DNA from: an uncultured Oscillospiraceae bacterium
GTDB taxonomy: Bacteria > Bacillota > Clostridia > Oscillospirales > Oscillospiraceae
Direction of reading: 5' to 3'
DNA length: 11,991 nucleotides
NCBI GenBank assembly: GCA_902497145.1
Contig: CABVDR010000071.1
Location: forward strand, 1-11,991
The notes beneath the pieces are model-generated. The model was not told where the DNA came from, searched no databases, and saw only the letters and a list, made by a program, of their open reading frames with translations. A program made the translations under genes and the position numbers. Shown in pieces: positions 6,486 through 11,991 of this stretch (position 1 is the first letter of the stretch; each line of letters begins with the position of its first letter).

Positions 6486-6519
6486 AAGGCCCCGGTGGAA
6501 TTTCCCACCGGGGCCTTTT
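6486..6519 (+). terminator. Intrinsic terminator of uraA
   Basis: An 11-bp GC-rich stem (6488-6498 with 6505-6515, loop AATTTC), extendable by two A-T pairs, followed by TTTTCT. It begins about 15 bases after the uraA stop. Confidence 0.9.
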
Positions 6520-6573
6520 CTGAAAGCTCCCCTTAGTAAACTTAAAAAAACCATTAAATCCAACATCAGGTTC

Positions 6574-6602
6574 TTGCGTGGGGGGAGGAAATAAGCTAAA
6601 AT
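6574..6602 (+). promoter_or_regulatory. Sigma-A promoter of the 139-residue coiled-coil gene
   Basis: TTGCGT (6574-6579), a 17-bp spacer and TAAAAT (6597-6602). The start point would be near 6609, about 35 nt before the ATG. Confidence 0.65.
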
Positions 6603-6644
6603 GGGCACAGTAAACGGGACACCGTATTTCAAGGAGGTACTACC

Positions 6645-7064
6645 ATGGATTTTATCAATGATCTCCAGGAGAGAGCAACCGACCTGGCCCAGAGCGTTGT
6701 GGCCACTTCCAAGCGTCTGGCGGAGATCGCCAAGCTGAAGGCCTCCAACATGGCCGAAGAGGACACCATCAAGAAGGCCTATGTGGAGCTGGGCAAGCTG
6801 TATTACGCCGAGCACGGCGCCACCCCCGACGGCGCTTACGCCGCCGCCTGTGAGAAGATCACCGCTGCCCGGGCCGCCATTGAGACCAACAACGACCGTA
6901 TCGCGGAGCTCAAGTCTTCCGCCGAGGCCGAGGGTGAGATCATCGACGTGGCCAATGTTGCCCCTCAGGAGGCATCTGACGAGGTAACCGAAGCTGACAT
7001 CGTCCCCGAGGAGGAGCCCGCCCCTGAGGCTCCCGCCGACGACGAGGAGCAGCCCAAGGAGTAA
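6645..7064 (+). CDS. Hypothetical helical protein with acidic tail
   Basis: I do not recognise a named family. The 139-residue soluble product has no signal peptide or membrane segment. Residues 1 to about 95 look entirely alpha-helical and partly coiled-coil, starting MDFINDLQERATDLAQSV and containing a YVELGKLYYAEHG segment near 46-58. The last 45 residues are Pro/Ala-rich and strongly acidic (EEEPAPEAPADDEEQPKE at the end). The N-terminal part resembles small Clostridia proteins whose C-terminus is a zinc ribbon; here there is no cysteine pair and an acidic tail takes its place. A perfect AAGGAGG site (6631-6637) seven bases before the ATG, its own promoter and its own terminator suggest strong, independent expression. 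Confidence 0.85.
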   Translation: MDFINDLQERATDLAQSVVATSKRLAEIAKLKASNMAEEDTIKKAYVELGKLYYAEHGATPDGAYAAACEKITAARAAIETNNDRIAELKSSAEAEGEIIDVANVAPQEASDEVTEADIVPEEEPAPEAPADDEEQPKE

Positions 7065-7080
7065 TCGTCCATACTGTATC

Positions 7081-7107
7081 AGGCGGGGCGCTCAGCCCCG
7101 CCTTTTT
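7081..7107 (+). terminator. Intrinsic terminator after the coiled-coil gene
   Basis: Stem AGGCGGGGC (7081-7089) with GCCCCGCCT (7095-7103), loop GCTCA, followed by a run of five T (7103-7107). Confidence 0.9.
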
Positions 7108-7120
7108 CTTATATTTCCTC

Positions 7121-7149
7121 TTGTTCTCTGTGCCGGTTCTGCGTATAAT
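7121..7149 (+). promoter_or_regulatory. Sigma-A promoter of the GT8 gene
   Basis: TTGTTC (7121-7126), a 17-bp spacer and a perfect TATAAT (7144-7149). The leader is about 30 nt, with AAGGAG at 7176-7181 five bases before the ATG. Confidence 0.75.
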
Positions 7150-7186
7150 ACATAGTACAATTAAGAACGATATATAAGGAGTCTCC

Positions 7187-8026
7187 ATGGATATTTTAGT
7201 CACTGTCAACCGCGCCTACCTCTACCCTCTGTCTGTCATGCTTAAGAGCCTGGCCTGTCAGCACCCTGGCACCCCTATCCGGGTCTTTGTCCTCCACCGC
7301 TCCCTTACTCCGGCGGATTTCGTCGCTCTGGAGTGTACCGTGGACGAGCCCTCCCTCACGCTGATCCCCGTGGCCGCCGACCCCAATCTGCTGCCCCAGG
7401 CTCCTACCACCGACCGCTACCCCATGGAGATGTATGACCGCATCTTTGCCGCCTTCCAGCTTCCCCAGGACCTGGAGCGGGTACTCTACCTGGACCCGGA
7501 CCTGGTGGTAAACCACCCCCTGGACAACCTGTGGGAGCTGCCGATGGAGGACTGCTTCTTTGCCGCTGCCAGCCATGTGGCCAAGGGGATGGAGAAGTTC
7601 AATGCCATTCGCCTCCAGTCGGAGACTCCCGGACCCTATATCAATTCCGGGGTGCTGCTGATGAATCTGTCGGCGCTGCGCCGGGAGCAGCAGATCCAGC
7701 CCGTGCTGGACTATGTCCAGGCCCACCGCAAGAGTCTGCTGCTCCCCGACCAGGATGTGATCAGCGCCCTGTACGGCGAGCGCATCTTGCGTCTGAACCC
7801 CTGGCGGTACAACATGACCGAGCGGCTGCTCGCCGCTGCTCTGCTCACTCCCGGCCACCCGGTGGATTTGGAGTGGGTGCTGGAAAACAGCGCCATTGTT
7901 CACTACTGCGGCCGGAACAAGCCCTGGAAGCCCAACTACTTGGGCAAGCTGGACTGTGTATGGCAGCAGTACGCCCACCTGGTTCGGTTTCAGCCCCCGG
8001 AGGAGCTCACCTGCGCCCAATCATGA
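7187..8026 (+). CDS. Glycosyltransferase family 8 protein
   Basis: A retaining GT-A glycosyltransferase of 279 residues, cytoplasmic, expected to transfer a sugar from a UDP-sugar; the acceptor is unknown. Family marks in order: ILVTVNRAYLYPLSVMLKSL at the N-terminus (nucleotide-binding strand and helix), YDRIFAAFQLPQDLERVLYLDPD near 84-106 with DPD as the metal-binding DxD motif, YINSGVLLMNL near 151-161, PDQDVISALY near 187-196, and HYCGRNKPWKP near 240-250, corresponding to the family HxxGxxKPW motif. No membrane anchor is seen. It is a single-gene unit convergent to ftsZ. The context does not reveal the acceptor; cell surface glycan or lipid glycosylation is a guess based on related GT8 enzymes such as galactosyltransferases of surface polymers. 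Confidence 0.9.
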   Translation: MDILVTVNRAYLYPLSVMLKSLACQHPGTPIRVFVLHRSLTPADFVALECTVDEPSLTLIPVAADPNLLPQAPTTDRYPMEMYDRIFAAFQLPQDLERVLYLDPDLVVNHPLDNLWELPMEDCFFAAASHVAKGMEKFNAIRLQSETPGPYINSGVLLMNLSALRREQQIQPVLDYVQAHRKSLLLPDQDVISALYGERILRLNPWRYNMTERLLAAALLTPGHPVDLEWVLENSAIVHYCGRNKPWKPNYLGKLDCVWQQYAHLVRFQPPEELTCAQS

Positions 8027-8060
8027 AAAACACGCCGCAGAGTTCTGCGGCGTGTTTTTC
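8025..8060 (+). terminator. Intrinsic terminator of the GT8 gene
   Basis: A 15-bp stem (8026-8040 with 8045-8059, loop AGTT) with an A-run before and a T-run after, overlapping the GT8 stop codon. Its symmetry means it could also stop any minus-strand read-through from ftsZ. Confidence 0.9.
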
Positions 8061-8061
8061 T

Positions 8062-8101
8062 GATAAAAAGCCCGGAAGAAGGAATCCTTCTTCCGGGCTT
8101 T
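8062..8101 (-). terminator. Intrinsic terminator of ftsZ
   Basis: A 15-bp stem (8067-8081 with 8087-8101, loop GAATC). On the minus strand it is followed by a T-run (CTTTTTATC), so it ends the ftsZ transcript about 20 bases after the stop codon. It stands back to back with the GT8 terminator. Confidence 0.9.
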
Positions 8102-8122
8102 GATGTACCGATTGAATTTTTC

Positions 8123-9271
<1,149 letters not shown>

Positions 9272-9344
9272 TGTTGTTCCTCCTAAGTATAAAATGAAAC
9301 TCCGCCGCAAGCGCCCAAACCCAAGCGGTTGTAAGCGGACGCAC

Positions 9345-9365
9345 AATCAAGACGATATCTTGATT
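9345..9365. promoter_or_regulatory. Inverted repeat at the ftsZ transcription start
   Basis: Arms AATCAAGA (9345-9352) and TCTTGATT (9358-9365), a perfect 8-bp inverted repeat with a 5-bp centre. It begins two bases after the -10 box and covers the predicted start point. It could be a repressor operator or a 5' hairpin; no known site is matched. Confidence 0.45.
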
Positions 9366-9366
9366 C

Positions 9367-9395
9367 ATTGTATCGCTCTTTTTCCAGCAGGTCAA
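9367..9395 (-). promoter_or_regulatory. Sigma-A promoter of ftsZ
   Basis: On the minus strand TTGACC (9395-9390), a 17-bp spacer and TACAAT (9372-9367). Transcription would start near 9360, giving a leader of about 90 nt and uncoupling ftsZ levels from the murG-murA-ftsQ transcript. Confidence 0.8.
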
Positions 9396-9412
9396 GAGAA
9401 AAAGCTGGAAAA
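9380..9412. promoter_or_regulatory. Inverted repeat spanning the -35 box of ftsZ
   Basis: TTTTCCAGC (9380-9388) and GCTGGAAAA (9404-9412), a perfect 9-bp inverted repeat with a 15-bp spacer that contains the -35 hexamer (9390-9395). No T-run follows on the minus strand, so it is not a good ftsQ terminator and an operator is the better guess. Confidence 0.4.
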
Positions 9413-9428
9413 TCTCCTCTCTGACGCC

Positions 9429-10268
9429 TTAACTCCCCTCTGCCGGGGTAAAAATGGCGGTATACTCCTTCTGAGTGAGATCCATGGTTCCCACCGCCTG
9501 ACCGCCCCGGCGCCGGTTCTCCTCCTCCACGGCGGCATTGAGAGCCCGGAGATAGTAGCCGGTGTCCCCGGTGAGAGGAATCTTGGCATCGATGCTCCCG
9601 TCCAGCCGCAGCTGCAGATAGGAGGTATGGGTCAGGTCGATGGAGGTGACCCGGCTGAGCATATTCTGCTCCTGAAGCTGCTCCAGCACATTGGTCAGGG
9701 CAGTGAGCTTATTCTGCTGATCCTGGGGGACCGCCAGCATGGATCCCGCCTCGGGTACCAGGGCGGTGAGCCCCGTCACGGAGATGGGAGCGGTGTGGGA
9801 GGCGGAGACGGGCTCCAGCAGCTTGCCGCCCACACTGATGAGCCAAGCCTGCTGGGCTGCCGCCTGGGTCGTCTCCCCTTCCTCTTCGCTGGTCTGACTC
9901 TGTCCCTGAGCGAACACCTCCACCTGGGCCACCGCGTCCCACTCCGTCACCTGGAAGGTGATGGTGCTGGGCAGCCCCCGGAGGATGGACACCGACTCCA
10001 CATAGGGCAGCTGATGTAAAATCTGTTGGGAGATCTGCTTTTTGCTCATGCGGAACAGGTTATCTCCTACCTGCACCCCCGAGGCGGCAATGATCTCCTC
10101 CTGTGTGTAGCGGCTGTTGCCGGTGACGGCAATGGTCTCCACCTGAAAAAACACCGTGGCGCCGAAGGTAAGGGCAGCCACCAGCGCCGCCGCGCACAGC
10201 AGCTTGAACAGCACCCCAAACCGGCTGCGGCGGCGTTTTCGTTTTCGTTTGTGTCTGACAGATGCCAT
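9429..10268 (-). CDS. ftsQ: Cell division protein FtsQ/DivIB
   Basis: A bitopic division protein that joins the FtsL-FtsB(DivIC) subcomplex and helps activate septal wall synthesis. The 279-residue protein has a very basic cytoplasmic start (RHKRKRKRRRSRFG, 5-18), one membrane helix at about 19-41, and an outside POTRA domain beginning FQVETIAVTGNSRYTQEEII near 41-60 and continuing through GDNLFRMSKKQI and LPYVESVSILRGLP. This is followed by a beta domain in which an acidic Gln/Glu/Ala-rich insertion (about 123-143) is inserted. Sequence conservation outside POTRA is weak, as usual for this family, so position between murA and ftsZ supports the call. ATG at 10268 follows AGGAGAG. It lies 18 bp after the murA stop, hence in the same transcript. 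Confidence 0.92.
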   Translation of the reverse strand: MASVRHKRKRKRRRSRFGVLFKLLCAAALVAALTFGATVFFQVETIAVTGNSRYTQEEIIAASGVQVGDNLFRMSKKQISQQILHQLPYVESVSILRGLPSTITFQVTEWDAVAQVEVFAQGQSQTSEEEGETTQAAAQQAWLISVGGKLLEPVSASHTAPISVTGLTALVPEAGSMLAVPQDQQNKLTALTNVLEQLQEQNMLSRVTSIDLTHTSYLQLRLDGSIDAKIPLTGDTGYYLRALNAAVEEENRRRGGQAVGTMDLTQKEYTAIFTPAEGS

Positions 10269-10286
10269 CTTTCTCTCCTGTATGCT

Positions 10287-11540
10287 CTACGGAATCAGGC
10301 GGATATCCGCCCCCAGTTTTTGCAGAATGCCTTCCATATCTTGATATCCCCGGCGGATGTGGCTCAGTCCGGTGACCTGGGTGGTCCCCCGGGCTCCCAG
10401 AGCTGCCACCACCAGGGCGGCTCCTCCCCGCAGGTCGGTGCTGCACACCCGCTGTCCATGGAGGGGACGGCCCGTCACCACAGCGGAGCGGCCCCACACC
10501 CGGATATCCGCTCCCATGCGGCGCAGCTCCTCCACGTGGCGGTAGCGGCTCTCAAACATATTCTCTACAAAGAGGGTCTGCCCCCTGCCGCCGGCCAGGG
10601 CGGCCATGAGAATGGCCTGGGCGTCGGTGGGAAAGCCGGGGTAGGGGGCGGTATGTACCGGCGGGATCCCACAAAGAGGCTTTGTGCTCCGGAAGTGAAT
10701 CTCCGATTCTCCCCGCTCCAGCGTCCCCCCCGCCTGTTCCAGACAGGTGAGCACCGTCTCCAGGGAGGATGTCTCCACACCGGACAGGGCGATCTCGCCC
10801 CCAGCCGCCCCGCAGGCACACAGCCAGGTAGCGGCCACGATCCGGTCCCCCATCACGGTGTGCTCCGCCCCGTGGAGGGGACGGCCTCCCTCAATGGTAA
10901 TGACTGGGGTGCCCGCGCCGGACACACGGGCTCCCATGGCGTTGAGAAAACGCTGCAAATCCACGATCTCCGGCTCCCGGGCGGCCCCCGCAAGGGTGGT
11001 GACCCCCTGGGCCCCGCAGGCACACAGCATAGCGTTTTCCGTGGCCCCTACGCTGGGGAAGGGCAGCTGGATCCGGGCGCCCCGCAGGCCGCGGCCCACG
11101 GTGCAGCTCAGGCACTCCCCCTCCTCCCGGATCTCCGCCCCCAGCCCCCGTAGAGCGGCCAGGTGCAGGTCGATGGGCCGGGGGCCCAGCTCACAGCCCC
11201 CGGGGTAGCACAGCCTGGCGCTCCCCGTGCGGGCCAGCAGCGCCCCCAGAAAAATCACCGAGGAGCGCATCTCCCGCATCAGCCGCTCCGGGATGGCGCT
11301 GCCGCTCATGGGAGCTGCGTCCACGGTGACGCTCTCCCCCTCCCGGGACACCCGGCAGCCCAGCAGCGCCAGAATATCCAGGGTGGCGGACACGTCGGAC
11401 AAATCGGGACAGTGATGGATCACGCTCTGGCCCGGGGCCAGCAGCGCGGCGGCCAGCAGGGGCAGAACGCTGTTCTTGGCCCCCTGGACTCTCAGCCGCC
11501 CATTCAGCGGCCTGCCGCCTTGGATTTCATACATGCTCAT
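10287..11540 (-). CDS. murA: UDP-N-acetylglucosamine 1-carboxyvinyltransferase
   Basis: Transfers enolpyruvate from PEP to UDP-GlcNAc, the committed step of peptidoglycan precursor synthesis, in the cytoplasm. The 417-residue length is standard. Key residues are present: Lys22 in VQGAKNS, the catalytic loop cysteine Cys116 in YPGGCELGPRPID (the residue alkylated by fosfomycin; Cys means the sensitive form, whereas Asp would mean resistance), and Asp306 in GFPTDAQAI as general base. The two-domain inside-out barrel is consistent with the repeated MGARV/LGAEI-type segments. ATG at 11540 follows GGAGG seven bases upstream. It sits between murG and ftsQ in the division cluster. Many Gram-positive bacteria carry a second copy (murAB/murZ) elsewhere, and this is the cluster-borne one. 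Confidence 0.95.
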   Translation of the reverse strand: MSMYEIQGGRPLNGRLRVQGAKNSVLPLLAAALLAPGQSVIHHCPDLSDVSATLDILALLGCRVSREGESVTVDAAPMSGSAIPERLMREMRSSVIFLGALLARTGSARLCYPGGCELGPRPIDLHLAALRGLGAEIREEGECLSCTVGRGLRGARIQLPFPSVGATENAMLCACGAQGVTTLAGAAREPEIVDLQRFLNAMGARVSGAGTPVITIEGGRPLHGAEHTVMGDRIVAATWLCACGAAGGEIALSGVETSSLETVLTCLEQAGGTLERGESEIHFRSTKPLCGIPPVHTAPYPGFPTDAQAILMAALAGGRGQTLFVENMFESRYRHVEELRRMGADIRVWGRSAVVTGRPLHGQRVCSTDLRGGAALVVAALGARGTTQVTGLSHIRRGYQDMEGILQKLGADIRLIP

Positions 11541-11612
11541 GGGATAGCCTCCAACTTCGTTTCGTTCAGGCCATCCTATGCAAACATGGAAAAAGTGGTT
11601 TCCGTTTCCCTT

Positions 11613-11991
11613 TCAGACCCGCATCAGGGAGCGCAGGGTAATATAGATCTTCTCCCCCGCATCAGGCACTGCCATATTGTTCAGGGCGCGGATCATATTG
11701 TCCCGGCGCTGCCGGTCCCGCAGCAGGGCCTCGGCCTGCTCATAGAGCTCGTCCCCCTGGCAGTCCTTCTCCAGCAGCAGCACCGCAGCCCCCTGGTCGG
11801 CCAGCACCCGGGCGTTCTTCTCCTGGTGGTTGGCGGTGACGTTGGGGGAGGGCACCAGAATGGAGGGTTTGGCAATGGCGGTGAGCTCCGAGATGGTAGA
11901 GGCGCCCGCCCGGCAGAGGACCACGTCGGCGGCGGCCATCACCAGAGGCATATCATAGATATACTCCCGGACCTCCACCCCGTTGTCCCCC
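11613..11991 (-). CDS. murG: UDP-GlcNAc:lipid I N-acetylglucosaminyltransferase, C-terminal part
   Basis: Partial: the reading frame is open to the window edge and continues beyond it, so only about the last 125 residues are seen. MurG makes lipid II from lipid I on the inner face of the membrane. The fragment shows the family's C-domain: EYIYDMPLVMAAADVVLCRAG near the start, GASTISELTAIAKPSILVPSP with the UDP-GlcNAc-binding Glu, then NVTANHQEKNARVLADQGAA. It ends in a normal tail (SLMRV), so the 3' end is intact. It is followed after a 72-bp gap by murA, and no terminator is seen in the gap, consistent with one operon. Confidence 0.93.
   Translation of the reverse strand, partial: GDNGVEVREYIYDMPLVMAAADVVLCRAGASTISELTAIAKPSILVPSPNVTANHQEKNARVLADQGAAVLLLEKDCQGDELYEQAEALLRDRQRRDNMIRALNNMAVPDAGEKIYITLRSLMRV

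Noticed and set aside
9272..9346. Upstream extension of FtsZ
   Set aside because: No ribosome site and no FtsZ-like sequence; it is the untranslated leader after the ftsZ promoter.
11552..11566. Shared 12-mer AACTTCGTTTCG with the repeat after dfp (about 2275-2286)
   Set aside because: The match does not extend on either side, and one short match in 12 kb is not evidence of a dispersed repeat.

Overview
The window is about 60 % G+C and looks chromosomal. Gene content and protein style suggest a Gram-positive member of the Clostridia, probably Oscillospiraceae (Flavonifractor/Intestinimonas-like): type III pantothenate kinase, a fused CoaBC, a LrgAB pair, a murG-murA-divIB-ftsZ cluster without ftsA, strong AAGGAGG ribosome binding sites and sigma-A promoters with 17-bp spacers. 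The assignment is inference from protein style; there is no rRNA in the window to anchor it. I see no phage, insertion sequence, CRISPR array, tRNA or rRNA.

Left part (1-2390): a divergent coenzyme A pair. coaX on the minus strand and dfp/coaBC on the plus strand fire outward from two well-formed promoters in a 250-bp intergenic region. Together they cover pantothenate phosphorylation, cysteine addition and decarboxylation. The 3' end of dfp runs into a hairpin-rich, repeat-like stretch and a strong bidirectional terminator shared with lrgB.

Middle part (2388-6520): on the minus strand, a diaminopimelate decarboxylase-type gene (lysA) with its own promoter and terminator is followed by overlapping lrgA and lrgB. 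Divergent from lysA is a uracil permease (uraA/pyrP). Its leader RNA holds the most interesting element of the window: a strong Shine-Dalgarno site and a 49-codon reading frame, a U-rich stretch, and an intrinsic terminator lying inside that reading frame just before the permease start. This is the layout of the UTP-sensitive pyrBI attenuator of enteric bacteria, and no PyrR-type site is visible.

Right part (6520-11991): two single-gene plus-strand units, a small coiled-coil protein with an acidic tail and a family 8 glycosyltransferase, each with its own promoter and terminator. Convergent to them is the end of a division and cell wall cluster on the minus strand, in transcript order murG (cut by the window edge), murA, ftsQ/divIB, ftsZ. 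ftsZ has its own promoter, framed by two inverted repeats that could be operators. The cluster ends at a bidirectional terminator directly after ftsZ.

Start codons were chosen by ribosome binding site and homology. For several genes (lysA, uraA, ftsZ, lrgA, lrgB, coaX) the longest open frame over-extends the 5' end.
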